Assembly (NCBI RefSeq): GCF_904849725.1
Contig: NC_058523.1
Span: forward strand, 173,954,689 to 174,018,688
Origin: Hordeum vulgare subsp. vulgare
Lineage: Eukaryota > Streptophyta > Magnoliopsida > Poales > Poaceae
Length of the DNA: 64,000 bases
Reading direction: 5' to 3'
This document shows positions 20,435 to 32,241 of this stretch, one piece after another. The position numbers and the translations under genes were made by a program. Below the pieces are notes generated by a model. It did not search any database. It saw only the letters and a list, made by a program, of their open reading frames with translations, and had not been told where the DNA came from. Every line of letters begins with the position of its first letter. Positions within the stretch are counted from its first letter, which is position 1.

Positions 20435-22746
20435 ATGGTGGGAAAGGGTCGAAAGCACTCCGCGGCTCCTTCTTCGTCGGCGGGTGATGGGATGGGTACT
20501 TCCATTCCTGTCTCGCCTTTTCGGAGAGTGTTTCTCTCTACTATGCAAGGAGCACCCCCCATGAGAGGAGGTCGACCCCCGCGAAGCCGAGAGGCACTAA
20601 AGGTACACGTTGTATTCATGTTGGTATTTATGTTGTACTCATGTTATATGCATATTGGTATTTGTATACAGTTTATTACTCATGTTGGTATTTATGTTGT
20701 ACTAAAGGTACACGTGGCCGTGGGAGAGGTAGGGCGGTGGCTGCCACGCCTTCTGAGGTGGCGGCTACACGGTCTCCGCCACCACCCCAAGCTGATTCAC
20801 CTGAGCACATGACTTCTAGGGTGGATTCGTCTGAGGTGGAGGCTACACGGTCTCCGGTTCACGAGCCTCGGGTCGACAAGCCTTCGACCCACGAGACTCG
20901 TGTCCAGAGGCTTCCTTCCAGGCGACTCCGGAGCAAAGCAGGGATGAGGGTATGTCCCAAGAAACCCAGTGGGATGCTGGTAGCGACGAGGAGCTGGGTG
21001 AGGGGGCTACCGTCTACCAGCGTGGTAGTTCGGAGCTCCCGTTCGTGCCAGCGACTCCCGAGCAGAGGTGGTCGATTTGGCCAAATGGTGACAAGTAAGT
21101 TAATTTACTCTTATTTAACCTTTTGCCTTCGCGTTTTCTCAAATATCTAATGTTTTGGCTTTAATTTTTCATACTGTAGGGGTTGGATTGTTGCCAAGGG
21201 TGTCCGCAAGCCCAACAGCGTCCTTGGTGTTCTTTGCCGTAAAAACTTCCCAGGGTTTGTTACGTTGCCCGGTCGGGAGCGAGAGGTAGGAATGACCTGG
21301 GAGCACTACTTGGGTGCCCCGGCCCCGCCGGAGGTGGAGATCGACGGTGTTTTGTGTGACACAAGGGCGGACATGGTGATCCGAATGTTCTGGGTAATAT
21401 CTCCTTCACACAATTATAAATCAACCATAGCTATTTATTGTACTAATCGGTGTTGTCTCGTTTGCGGACCTACTACAGGTGTGAGGAGCGATACGAAGAG
21501 GACGCGACAAAGGTTATCGAAACCGGATGTTGCCGCCTACTTCAAAACTTTCGGCACGAGGCTCGGGTGCAGGTTGTTCGAGACTAATATGCCATGCGGT
21601 GTATTAGGATTGACAAGGCGAAGTGCCGTGATGCTCCGATGGAGAAGGAGCATTACATGAAGGTAATTACATATTATTAAGGCTTTGTAGTTAGTTTCCT
21701 TGATTTGGTTCTTACACGCTCAAATTTCTCTTTATTAACTTAGGTGCCCCCGAGATGGTGTGTGGATAAGATGGATTGTTGGGAGGCCTTGGTGGATCAG
21801 TGGTGGTCCGAAATGTGGGAGGCGAGCCACAACAACGCCAAGGAGAGGCGTGACAAAATGGTTGGCGTGCCACACCATCAAGGGAGCGTCAACTTAATCC
21901 AATTTGGCGAGAACTAGGTATGTGGTTTGCTTCATGCCTCATGAAATTCATTCTTTAATGCTATCTTGAGCCCTTTACTAATACAATTTTCATCTCTCTC
22001 TCTTTTAGGAGCGTCACAATAAGACGGAGGCGCCACAGATGTACGACCTCTATGCAATGGCCCATAGTGCCTCGTACAAGAAGGTCAAAGCATTCTCTAA
22101 GTCTGACCTCGAGCATCCAGAAAACTTCACCAACATCTCCTCCCACCACAAGCTCATGAAGTACAGAGATCACGGGAAGGCAAGGAAAGGGGAGGACTTT
22201 AACCCGAGCGGGAGGCACCATGGCTCGATCGCCATTGGAGACGGCCTTATACATTATCCTAGAACTCTCCGGCAGATAAAAGCACGCCAAACGAGCTCTT
22301 GTCCGGAGATAACACGTCGTCCACGGCCAGTCAAGCTCGCCATCGAGGTTAGTTTAATGGAGTCAACTATCTTTCCGCATTATGTTGTGCGTTGGAACCA
22401 ATATGATTAGATTGCTAACAATGAGTTGTGTTGCAGGCTGCTATTCAGAAAGAGAGAGAGGCAATGCAGGCGGCAATGGCGGAGAAGGATAAGGAAATTA
22501 GGGAGCTGGAGGAGAGGACGACTGCATTGGTGGAGGCGGAGAGGGCATGGAATGATGCGTCTAACAGGGCCATATACGAGCTCTTCGTGGTAAGTTTCTT
22601 CTTCATGTTATTTCAAATCTTGCATTTGAATGTCCGTTTCATTAATAAATAAAAAGTTTGACTTGTCGAAACCAAATGTACAGTCTATGTGCGAGAAGAA
22701 CGGCCAAGTCCCTCCGCCGATGCCAGTCATTAACGTGGTGGGGACG
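20435..22746 (+). pseudogene. Second CACTA gene (plant transposase Ptta/En/Spm, PF03004-like), eight exons, frameshifted
   Basis: The gene starts at 20435 (MVGKGRKHSAAPSS). GT-AG boundaries suggest exons 20435-20602, 20708-21091, 21180-21393, 21479-21662, 21744-21917, 22009-22347, 22437-22589 and 22684-22746. The conserved family block starts with QRWSIWPNGDK and GWIVAKGVRKPNSVLGVL, then MTWEHYLGAP, WCVDKMDCWEALVDQWWS and YDLYAMAHSASYKK. The late exon is a Glu-rich helix (EREAMQAAMAEKDKEI). This type of protein is the usual second product of CACTA elements and is thought to bind subterminal repeats. Exon 2 has a frameshift near 20915, and exon 4 probably another. The 3' end of the gene and everything after it in the transposon are missing. 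Confidence 0.8.
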
Positions 22747-22770
22747 GTGAGTTTCATTTCAGTGCAGTGA

Positions 22771-23138
22771 TCTTAAGAGTGTCCTCATGGCAGCAACCTG
22801 CAGAGACGACGGAGATAACGCCAGGTGAGCCACTACGTGCTTCACCCATCGCTGAAGTCGTGAGCGACCGGATCGCTTGTGATGATCAAAAACAGAGCGA
22901 ATGATCGACAACGGAGTCGATGGCTGTTGAAGGACGCCGAAGGAGCATGGACGGAAGTACATTTCCCCAAAGATTGGGAGCGCCTCGATGTCGAGAGGAG
23001 CTTCCTAAAGCCATGCCAAGTCGTCGGCAACGAAGATGAGTGCACTGAAATTGATCTCGCCGCCCAAGAACGAATTGCAGTCGGAAGACATGACAAAGAG
23101 TGAAGATTGCAAACTTGTCGGAAGTCGCTTAGACGTCT
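22771..23138 (-). pseudogene. Leader and possible gag start of Tat1
   Basis: Tat1 sequence between the truncated CACTA element and the primer-binding site. On the minus strand it reads from the PBS into GEINFSALIFVADDLAWL (near 23005-23060) and a short frame at 22759-22962. I cannot assign it firmly to a known gag. Only about 370 bp remain where several kilobases of gag, protease and RT would be expected. Confidence 0.4.
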
Positions 23139-23157
23139 GCCCCATGGCGGGCGCCAA
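23139..23157 (-). other. Primer-binding site of Tat1, split by Angela B
   Basis: Minus strand TTGGCGCCCGCCATGGGGC, the TGGCGCC-type primer site of Tat/Athila-like elements. The Angela B insertion duplicated GCCAA (23153-23157 and 34885-34889), so the outermost part of the site now also stands next to the LTR at 34891. Confidence 0.65.
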
Positions 23158-24975
23158 TGTTGGGGAACGTCGCATGGGAAACAAAAAATTTCCTACGCGC
23201 ACGAAGACCTATCATGGTGATGTCCATCTACGAGAGGGGATATTCGATCTACGTACCCTTGTAGATCGCACAACAGAAGTGTTACGAAACGCGGTTGATG
23301 TAGTGGAACGTCCTCACGTCCCTCGATCCACCCCGCGAACCGTCCCGCGATCAGTCCCACGATCTAGTGCCGAACGGGGGGCACCTCCGCGTTCAGCACA
23401 CGTACAACTCGACGATGATCTCGGCCTTCTTGATCCATCAAGAGAGACAGAGAGGTATATGAGTTCTCCAGCAGCGTGACGGCGCTCTGGAGGTTGGTGG
23501 TGATCTGATCTCGGCAAGGCTCCGCCCGAGCTCCGCAGAAACGCGATCTAGAGGTAGAACGTGGAGATATGTGGTCGGGCTGCCGTGGCAAAGTTGTCTC
23601 AAATCAGCCCTAAAACCTCCGTATATATAGGTGGGAGAGGGGGGCCCTTGACTTGAGGCTCAAGGAGCCCCAAGGGGGTCGGCCGAGCCAAGGGGGGGAG
23701 TCCTCCCCTTCCAAACCGAATCCAACTAGGTTTGGAAGGTGGAGTCCTTCCCCTTTTTCCCACCTCCTCTTTTTTTTCTTTTCTCTTTGATTTTCTTCCT
23801 ATGGCGCATAGGGCCTACTTGGGCTGTCCCACCAGCCCACTTAGGGCTGGTGCGCCACCCCCAAGGCCTATGGGCTTCGCCGGGGTGGGTTGCCCCCCCC
23901 CCCGGTGAACACCCAGAACCCATTCGTCATTCCCGGTACATTCCCGGTAACTCCGAAAACCTTCCGGTAATCAAATGAGGTCATCCTATATATCAATCTT
24001 CGTTTCCGGACCATTCTGGAAACCCTCGTGACGTCCGTGATCTCATTCGGGACTCCGAACAACATTCGGTAACCAACCATATAACTCAAATACACATAAA
24101 ACAATGTCGAACCTTAAGTGTGCAGACCCTGCGGGTTCGAGAACTATGTAGACATGACCCGAGTGACTCCTCGGTCAATATCCAATAGCGGGACCTGGAT
24201 GCCCATATTGGATCCCACATATTCTACGAAGATCTTATTGTTTGAACCTCAGTGCCAAGGATTCATATAATCCCGTATGTCATTCCCTTTGTCCGTCGGT
24301 ATGTTACTTGCCCGAGATTCGATCGTCAGTATCCGCATACCTATTTCAATCTCGTTTACCAGCAAGTCTCTTTACTCGTTCCGTAATACAAGATCCCGCA
24401 ACTTACACTAATTCACATTGCTTGCAAGGCTTGTGTGTGATGTTGTATTACCGAGTGGGCCCCGAGATACCTCTCCGTCACACGGAGTGACAAATCCCAG
24501 TCTCGATCCATACTAACTCAACGAACACCTTCGGAGATACCTGTAGAGCATCTTTATAGTCACCCAGTTACGTTGCGATGTTTGATATACACAAAGCATT
24601 CCTCCGGTGTCAGTGAGTTATATGATCTCATGGTCATAGGAACAAATACTTGACAAGCAGAAAACAGTAGCAACAAAATGACACGATCAACATGCTACGT
24701 CTATTAGTTTCGGTCTAGTCCATCACATGATTCTGCTAATGATGTGATCTCATTATCAAGTAACAACACTTGCCTATGGCCAGGAAAGCTTGGCCATCTT
24801 TGATCAACGAGCTAGTCCACTAGAGGCTTACTAGGGACAGTCTTTTGTCTATGTATCCACACAAGTATTGTGTTTCCAATCAATACAATTATAGCATGGA
24901 TAATAAACGATTATCATGAACTAAGAAATATAATAATAACTAATTTATTATTGCCTCTAGGGCATATTTCCAATA
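23158..24975 (-). repeat. 3' LTR of Angela B
   Basis: It begins TGTTGGGGAACGTCGC and ends GGCATATTTCCAATA, where the last CA has become TA. Length is 1818 bp. It keeps about 150 bp near 24020-24170 that are deleted from the right LTR. A TATA box reads CTATATATAC on the minus strand at 23621-23630. Confidence 0.95.
23621..23630 (-). promoter_or_regulatory. TATA box in Angela B left LTR
   Basis: Plus gtatatatag, minus CTATATATAC, identical in position to the box in the right LTR (33680-33689) and matching the known BARE-1 LTR promoter layout. Confidence 0.6.
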
Positions 24976-24990
24976 GTCTCCCACTTGCAC
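24976..24990 (-). other. Polypurine tract of Angela B
   Basis: Plus gtctcccacttgcac, minus GTGCAAGTGGGAGAC, immediately next to the 3' LTR. AAGTGGGAGACT is the familiar BARE/Angela polypurine tract. Confidence 0.85.
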
Positions 24991-27900
24991 TAGAGTCAAT
25001 ATTATAGTTCACATCACCATGTGATTCCAACGAATCCAACACCCATATAGTTATGGGGTCTGATCACGTCTTGCTCGTCAGAGAGGTTTTAGTCAACGGT
25101 TCTAAAACTATCAGATCTGTGTGTTCTTTTACAAATCTTTATGTCATCTTATAGATGCGGCTACTATGTGCTATTCGGAAATACTACAAATATCTACTCT
25201 ACTATACGAATCCGTTTCACTACTCATAGTTATTCGGATTAGTGTCAAAGCTTGCATCGACGTAACCCTTTACGAGGAACTCTTTCACCACCTCCATAAT
25301 CGAGAAAAATTCCTTAGTCTATTTAGTTACTAAGGAGAACTTTGACCGCTGATCAGATATTCAATCCTGGATCACTCTGGGTACCTCTTAACAGACTTGT
25401 TGCAAGGCACACATCAGGTGCGGTACTCAGCATGGCATACTTTAGAGTCTACGGCTAAGGCATAGAAGACGACCTTCGTCTATTCTCTTTATTCTGCCGG
25501 GGTCGGGTTTTGAGTCTTACTCAAATTCACACCTTACAACACAACCAAGAACTCCTTCTTTGCTGATCTATTTTGAACTCCTTCAAAAACTTGTCAAGGC
25601 ATGCATCTTGTTGAAACTTCTATTAAGCGTTCTGATCTATCTCCATAGATCTTGATGCTCAACGTACAAGTAGCTCAATCCAGGTATTCCTTTGAAAAAC
25701 TCCTTTCAAACAACCTTTTATGCTTCACATAAATTCTACATTACTTCTGATCAACGATATGTCAACCACATATACTTATCAGAAATTCTATAGTGCTCCC
25801 ACACACTTCTTTGGAAATACAAGTTTCTCATAAACCTTGTACACACCCAAAATCTTTGATCATCTCATCAAAGTGTATATTCCAACTCCGAGATGCTTGC
25901 ACCAGTCCATTGAAGGATCGCTGGAGCTTGCATGCTTGTTAGTATCTTTAGGACCGACAAAACCTTCTAGTTGTATCACTTACAATGTTTGCTCAAGGAA
26001 ACCGTCGAGGAAACAATGTTTTGACATCCTACGTGCAATATTTCATAAATAATGCGGCAACTACTAACATAATTCTAACAGACTTTTAGCATCGCTACGA
26101 GTGAGAAAGTCTCATCATAGTCAACTGTTTGATCTTGTCAGAAACATCTTTGCGACAAGTCGAGCTTTTCTTAATGGTGACTTATCGCTATCATCGTCTG
26201 TCTTCCTTTTAAAGATCCATCTTTACTCAATAGTCCTATGACCATCAAGTAGTTCTTCCAAAGTCTACACTTTGTTTTCATACATGGATCCTCACTCGGA
26301 TTCCATGGCTTCCAGCCATTTGTTGGAATCCGGGCCCACCATTGCTTTCTCCATAACTCATAGGTTCACTGTTGCTCAACAACATGACCTCCAAGACAGG
26401 GTTACCGTACCACTCTACAGTAGTACGCGACCTTGTCAACCTATGAGGCTTGTAGTAACTTGATCCGATGCTCGATGATCACCATCATCAGCTTTCACTT
26501 CAATTGGTGTAGGCACCACAGGAACAACTTTCTGCGCCCTGCTACACACTGGTTGAAGTGATGGTTCAATAACCTCATCAAGTTCTACCACCCTCCCACT
26601 CAATTCTTTCGAGAGAAACCTTTCCTCGAGAAAGGATCCGTTTCTTGGAAACAAACACTTTGCTTTCGGATCTGAGATAGGAGATGTACCCAACTGTTTT
26701 GGATATCCTATGAAGATGCATTTATCCGCTTTGGGTTCGAGCTTATCAGACTGAATCTTCTTCACATAAGTGTCGAAGCCCCAAACTTTCAACAAACGAC
26801 AGTTTCGATTTCTCTAAACCTCAGTCTATACTGTGTCATCTCAACGGAAATACGCGGTGCCCTATTTAAAGTGAATGCGGTTGTCTCTAATGGATAACCC
26901 ATAAATGATAGTGGTAATTCGATAAGAGACATCATAACATGCACCATACCAAATAGTGCGCGGCTATGACGTTCAGACACATCATCACACTATGATGTTC
27001 CAGGTGGCATGAACTGCGAAACAATTTCCACATTGTCTTAACTGCGTACCAAAACTCGTAACTCAGATATTCATTTCTATGATCATATAGACAGTTTATC
27101 CTCTTCTTACGACGAACTTCACTCCTGAAATAGATTTGAACTTTTCAATATTTCAGACTTGTGATTCATTAAGTAAATACTCTTGTATCTACTCAAATCG
27201 TCATTGAAGTAAGAACATAATGATATCCACTGCATGCCTCAGCACCCATTGGACTGCATACATCAAAATGTGTCACTTCCAACAAGTTACTATCTTGTTT
27301 CATCTCAATGAAAACAAGGCCTTGCTCATGTGGTACGATTTGCATGTCACTAGTGATTCAAAATCAAGTGAATATAAAGATCCATCAGCATGGAGCCTCT
27401 TCATGCAATTTATACCAACATGACTCAAGTGGTAGTGCCACAAGTAAGTGGTACTATCATTATTACCTCGTATCTTTTGGCACCAATATCATGAACATGT
27501 GTAACACTACGATCGAGATTCAATAAACCATTGAAGGTGATTATTCAAGAAAATAGAGTAACCATTATTCTCTTTAAATGAATAATCGTATTGCAATAAA
27601 CACGATCCAATCATGTTCACGCTTAACGCAAGCACCAAATAACAATTATTTAGGTTTAACACCAATCCCGATGGTAGAGGGAGCGTGTGACGTTTGATCA
27701 TATCAACCTTGGAAACACTTCCAACACATATCGTCACCTCGCCTTTAGCTAGTCTCCTTTTATGTCGTAGCTTTCATTTCGTGTTACTAATCACTTAGCA
27801 ACCGAACCGGTATCCAATACCCTCATGCTACTAGGAGTACTAGTAAAGTACACATCAATATCATGTATATCAAATATACCTCTTTCGACTTTTTCCAGCC

Positions 27901-28124
27901 TTCTTATCTACCAAGTACCTAGAGTTGCTCCGCCTCAGTGACTGTTCCCCTCATTACAGAAGCACTTAGTCTCGGGTTTGGGTTTAATCTTGGGTCTCTT
28001 CATTAGTGCAGCAACTGTTTTGCCGTTTCACGAAGTATCCCTTCTAGCCCTTGCCTTTCTTCAAACTTAGTGGTTCTACCAACCATCAACTATTGATGCT
28101 CCCTTTTGATTTCTAATTTCGCAG
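24991..28124 (-). pseudogene. Decayed Angela B pol (integrase, RT, RNase H)
   Basis: Minus-strand Ty1-copia pol. The clearest remnants are at 26789-26980 (LPLSFMGYPLETTAFTLNRA, integrase C-terminal side) and 26436-26795 (LKVWGFDTYVKK, KADKCIFIGYPK, the copia integrase tail). The RT and RNase H part lies toward 25000 and retains only short matches broken by many stops and small indels, for example minus-strand DSKWLEAMESE-like sequence near 26290-26330. No frame longer than about 120 codons survives. It cannot encode a working polyprotein. Confidence 0.8.
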
Positions 28125-28976
28125 TGTTAAACATCGCGAATCGCTCAAGGATCATTGTATCTATCCTTGATATGTTATAGTTCATCACGAAGCTCTCATA
28201 GCTTGGTGGCAGTGACTTTGGAGAACCATCACTATCTCATCTGGAAGATTAACTCCCACTTGATTCAAGCGATTGTCGTACTCAGACAATCTGAGCACAC
28301 GCTCAACGATTGAGCTTTTCTCCTTTACTTTGTGGACAAAGAATCTTGTTGGAGGTCTCGCACCTCTTAACAAGGGCACAAGCATGAAATCAAAATTTCA
28401 TCTCTTTAGAACATCACTTATGTTCCGTGACGTTTCAAAACATCTTTGGCGCCTTGCTTCTAAGCCATTAAGTATTTTGCACTGAACTATCGTGTAGTCA
28501 TCAGAAACCTGTATGTCGGATGTTCACAACATCTACAGACGACGCTCGAGGTGCAGCACACCGAGTGGTGCATTAAAGACATAAGCCTTCTGGCAGCAAC
28601 GAGGACAATCCTCGGTTTTACAGACTCAGTCTGCAAAGTTTGCTACTATCAACTTTCAACTAAATTTTCTCTAGGAACATATATAAACAGTAGAGCTATA
28701 GCGCAAGCTACATCGTAATTTGGAAAGACCATTAGACTATGTTCATGACAATTAGTTCAATTAATCATATTACTTAAGAACTCCCACTCAAAAAAGTACA
28801 TCTCTCTAGTCATTCGAGTGGTACATGATCCAAATCCACTATCTCAAGTCCGATCATCACGTGAGTCGAGAATAGTTTAAGTGGTAAGCATCTCTATGCT
28901 AATCATATCAACTATACGATTCATGCTCGACCTTTCGGTCTCATGTGTTTCGTGGCCATGTCTGCACATGCTAGGC
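28125..28976 (-). pseudogene. Angela B gag remnant
   Basis: Collinear with 1-850 in copy A. The minus strand near 28185-28385 keeps a degraded stretch RVLRLSEYDNRLNQVGVNLPDE that resembles copia gag. It ends at TAGGC (28972-28976), the left half of the duplicated target of the solo LTR. Confidence 0.65.
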
Positions 28977-31049
28977 TGTAGCGACCCGACTCAAGACGAG
29001 TCAAGCCTCTGAGTTTCTGTGCCATCCCTGGATCAGTATGCTGGCACACACAGTACATCAATGTATAGATCAAAGTGCAATCACATGTAAATAGCGTAAA
29101 ACTGATATACCTTAACTATCTCAGCGGAAGAGGTCAAGGGAGTGGAGTCCCAATAAACACCAACGTCAAGTTGAGTGTAGACCGTAACCCTGAATCGTAC
29201 TCTTACTCGTCGAAGAAAAATATCTGCAACATAAGACGTTGCAGCCGTGTAGGTCAGCATATTGAATATGCCGGCAAGTCACATAAGAGAGGGGTGAAAA
29301 GTAATCATCTATACTATATGCATATATGGCAGGTGGGGATATAAGTTTTTAGCGAAAAGCAAGTTTTCTCCTACATCGAGAGGGCTAAAAGCAAAATGTT
29401 ACTACATTGTTGGTTGTTAACGAGATGGTTCCGCCAACCAGTTCTCGTACCCGAGTTGTCAATAATTACCCTCATCAAATATATTTAATGGTGTTGAGAA
29501 ATCCAGAATACTTCAGTTCCTTTGGCTCAAGTTGTCCATGACCGTGGACACGGCTAATCGATTTGGTTTGAGTACTCTGCAGAGTTTTGCACACGTTCCC
29601 CACAAGATTTGATTGCCTCCGTGTATGTCCTCGCACTTCAGGGTGTTTGAAGACCGGATGATCAAAACATGGTCTTTCAACGGGTCCCTCTGAATCCCTG
29701 TCGGTGCCCATCCATTCCTACCGTTCTTCTACATCTGCTAGCACCGCCTGTCTAGAGCCGCCGCGTTGTCCAACCAAGCCAGAGCCCATAATGACTTGTG
29801 GCTGTGCAGGTAAGCCTTGGGTCTTGAAAATATCCGTCCGTCTCTTTGAGCCTGGGTGAAGCTTTCCGCAGGATGACATGGCCTCTCCAGCATCCCGGGC
29901 ACCCACTGGGTTCTCCAGGGAGCCGATCAACCGTCCTTCACCCAGTGTTGCATTGCGTCCGAGGTCTTGAAAATCTTGTCTTAGCCGGTCTTGATTATTA
30001 TATCAACCTCGCATCACTCGTGATATACACTCAACCGAAAACCCGTCTACTCAAGCATAGCATTAAGATATTGTCGTCCCGGGGCCAAGTATCGGGGTTG
30101 TTGTGTGCCTACCACATGATACTACAACTTATGCTAAAGTTTCCAAGTACCTAGGCAGCATGCAATTGGGCAAAGAAAGGTGATCTACCATGCATCGAAA
30201 ACATAGGTAAAATAACATGATCAAAATGACTTGCCTTGATGATAGTTGTCTTGCTCGAGCGCTTCTAAGTAACACGCTTCGCACTCCGGATGATCTACCG
30301 ATACAAACACAAAGCATACCATAAGCACTTCAATCAAGCAACAGGTATAAATAACATCAGAAGTAAGAATTTGTGAAAACCTAAGTAAAAGAGTTCATCA
30401 CGCGCCGGTATGGCAGAAACTTGTTTCTGTTGAAAACACCAGTAAAAATACTTTAAATTTTTTTAAACTTCTACCACAGTAATATTTTATGACTAGGAAG
30501 GAGTAGCAAAAATAATCAACTCAAAATCATTTTTTAAACTCCTGGAATAGGCAAAACAAGGTTTAAACTAAATCTGCTCTAACTTATATTTGAAAATTTC
30601 AAACATAGACACATTATATATGTTTTTAAAACTATAGGAAATTTGTGAGCTACTGGAAAAAGAATCACTATCATTGGACTTGGGGATCAAAAGTTAGAGG
30701 CTAAACAAGATTGAAACTTTCTGTTTTTGGAATTAAAACAAAAAAAAAACTAAAGTTAACTAGTATCAAACAGGGGGTACACGTGGCATGCTACTATAGG
30801 CTGCGGAGGGCGTTTGTTGCATGGTTTGGAGCAAACGGCCGAGGGCTAGTAAAATTTGCTGGCTAAAACATAAGTGAGTTAAAAAACCGCCGGCTTTCTA
30901 ATATAAACCGAAGAGGTACTTTGGGATCAAATCTATACCACTGAATAGAGATCTAAGGGCTACAAACAAGAGAAGAGAAATAACAGAGAGGGGAGAGAGT
31001 TCTTACCATGGTGGAGCTGCTCCCGTGGCTGATGGTGGCCGAGGGGGCT

Positions 31050-31370
31050 GGTGGCCGGCGAGAGGAGTGGTGGAGGGGGGGCGAAGGGGGGGGGGCGAAG
31101 GTGGGGCTCCAGGGAGGGGGTGGTGGCGAAGTGGAGGGGTGGCTGTAGGGGGCGAGATGGCAAAGGTGCTGGTGGCGAGGTGGAGGTGAAACTGATGGTT
31201 GCTGCTGCTTGTGGCAATGGCGATGGGGAGGTGGAGAAGGGGCAGCAGGGGGCGGTGGAGGGTGGTGGAGGAGGGGGCCGAGGTGAGGAGGTGGTGGCGG
31301 GGTGAGGTGGGCTCGTCAGGGAGGAGTGGTGGAGGAGGCCGACGGTGGTGGAGTTCTCTAGCGAGATTTT
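31050..31370 (+). repeat. G-rich tract within the solo LTR
   Basis: The plus strand is a run of ggtgg, ggaggg and ggggg words, including eleven consecutive G at about 31087-31097. The strand asymmetry is strong. Frames here on either strand (Gly-rich or Pro-rich) look like composition artefacts. Confidence 0.7.
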
Positions 31371-31458
31371 TGGTGACGACTCCGGCGAGGGGTGCGCGAG
31401 CTAGTGTCGAGGAGAGGCGGCGGTTTCAACGGGAATGGAACGAGGAGGACGTGGGGCT

Positions 31459-31467
31459 TCTTATAGA
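31459..31467 (-). promoter_or_regulatory. TATA-like box in the solo LTR
   Basis: Plus cttatagag, minus CTCTATAAG, followed on the minus strand by a GC-rich leader. This is the expected LTR promoter layout. Confidence 0.35.
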
Positions 31468-32241
31468 GGCGACAGGAGGCGCTGGGAAGGAAAGGATTTC
31501 TGTCACCGGGAGGTGGGGATTCTCCTCTCCATGGAAGGAAAGGTTCTGTCACGTGGAGAGGAGATAGAGGAAGAAGATGATCTTCTTGGGCCAAATTTGG
31601 AAAGTGCTTAATGGGCTAGCTCCTATTTCCTAATAAAAGTGATTCTATTCCTATTTTCAAAACTAGGAAACTAAAACGTTAAAAAGGAAATCAAATCAAT
31701 TCGGAATAAAGTGTTTTTATATACTAAAATTATCAGAAAAATAAAATATAAATGATGGGCATTTTTCCACGGCAAAAATAAAAACTTCAGAAAAAATTAT
31801 TTTCACAAAATTGCCTAAAAGGTTTATTTTGTTTTGCAAATAATTTTCAAATGACCCTCTAAGTTTGGGGGTGCAAATAACATTCAAAATGCCCGGGTAT
31901 TTGAGGGTCATGTTCCTCCGCTCTTTTCTGTTTGACAGAATGTATTTCCCGGCATTTCTTGAGTGGAGAAAACAATTAAAAATGCAAGAGAATTCAAATG
32001 CAAATATCTCCGTTCAAATTCTTTATAGTTGAAGAAGTCATGTCATCTTCTCTCTTTGCTTTTAAAAGATTGAATTTGAATTCACCGGAGAAGGGGAAAG
32101 TCATTTTATTCCCTCTCATTCAAAAGTTTTGAAAAGTTTCAAATTTCACACAAGTTTCAATCACTCAGCAATCAAACAAACAATCAATCTAATAATTATA
32201 TTAACATTCCAAAATTTATAATTTTGGGATGTTACATAGGC

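Larger units (their letters stand above)
14342..22770 (+). mobile_element. CACTA (En/Spm-type) DNA transposon, right end missing
   Basis: A CACTA transposon inserted into the RT-RNase H junction of Tat1. The left terminus CACAACTGGAATCCCG (14342) resembles wheat CACTACTGGAA-type ends with one substitution. It is followed by subterminal copies of ctttgccgtct/agacggcaaag, a purine-rich microsatellite, a minisatellite, paired hairpins, a two-part transposase gene (16588-20214) and a second PF03004-like gene (20435-22746). No matching inverted terminus or subterminal block exists on the right; a weak cagtgcagtg at 22761-22770 could be a decayed end. The three bases before the left end are aag; no convincing matching duplication was found. 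Confidence 0.85.
28977..32236 (-). mobile_element. Solo LTR (3260 bp) of a long-LTR Ty3-gypsy family
   Basis: On the plus strand it runs from TGTAGCGACCCGAC to GGGATGTTACA, so on the minus strand it begins TGTAACATCCCAAAATT, a start common to several long-LTR gypsy families of Triticeae. It is flanked by TAGGC at 28972-28976 and 32237-32241. Angela copy A has the undisturbed target at 842-853. No PBS, polypurine tract or coding sequence is present. It therefore arose by recombination between the two LTRs of a full element. A G-rich segment (31030-31370) and a minus TATA-like CTCTATAAG (31459-31467) mark its promoter part. The exact family is not certain. Confidence 0.9.

Noticed and set aside
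22761..22770. cagtgcagtg as the CACTA right terminus
   Set aside because: It matches the left end poorly, lacks subterminal repeats and is not followed by the aag target copy. It is kept only as an approximate limit for the element.
30960..31594. Overlapping Gly-rich and Pro-rich frames
   Set aside because: They arise from the G-rich tract of the solo LTR and show no domain or conservation.
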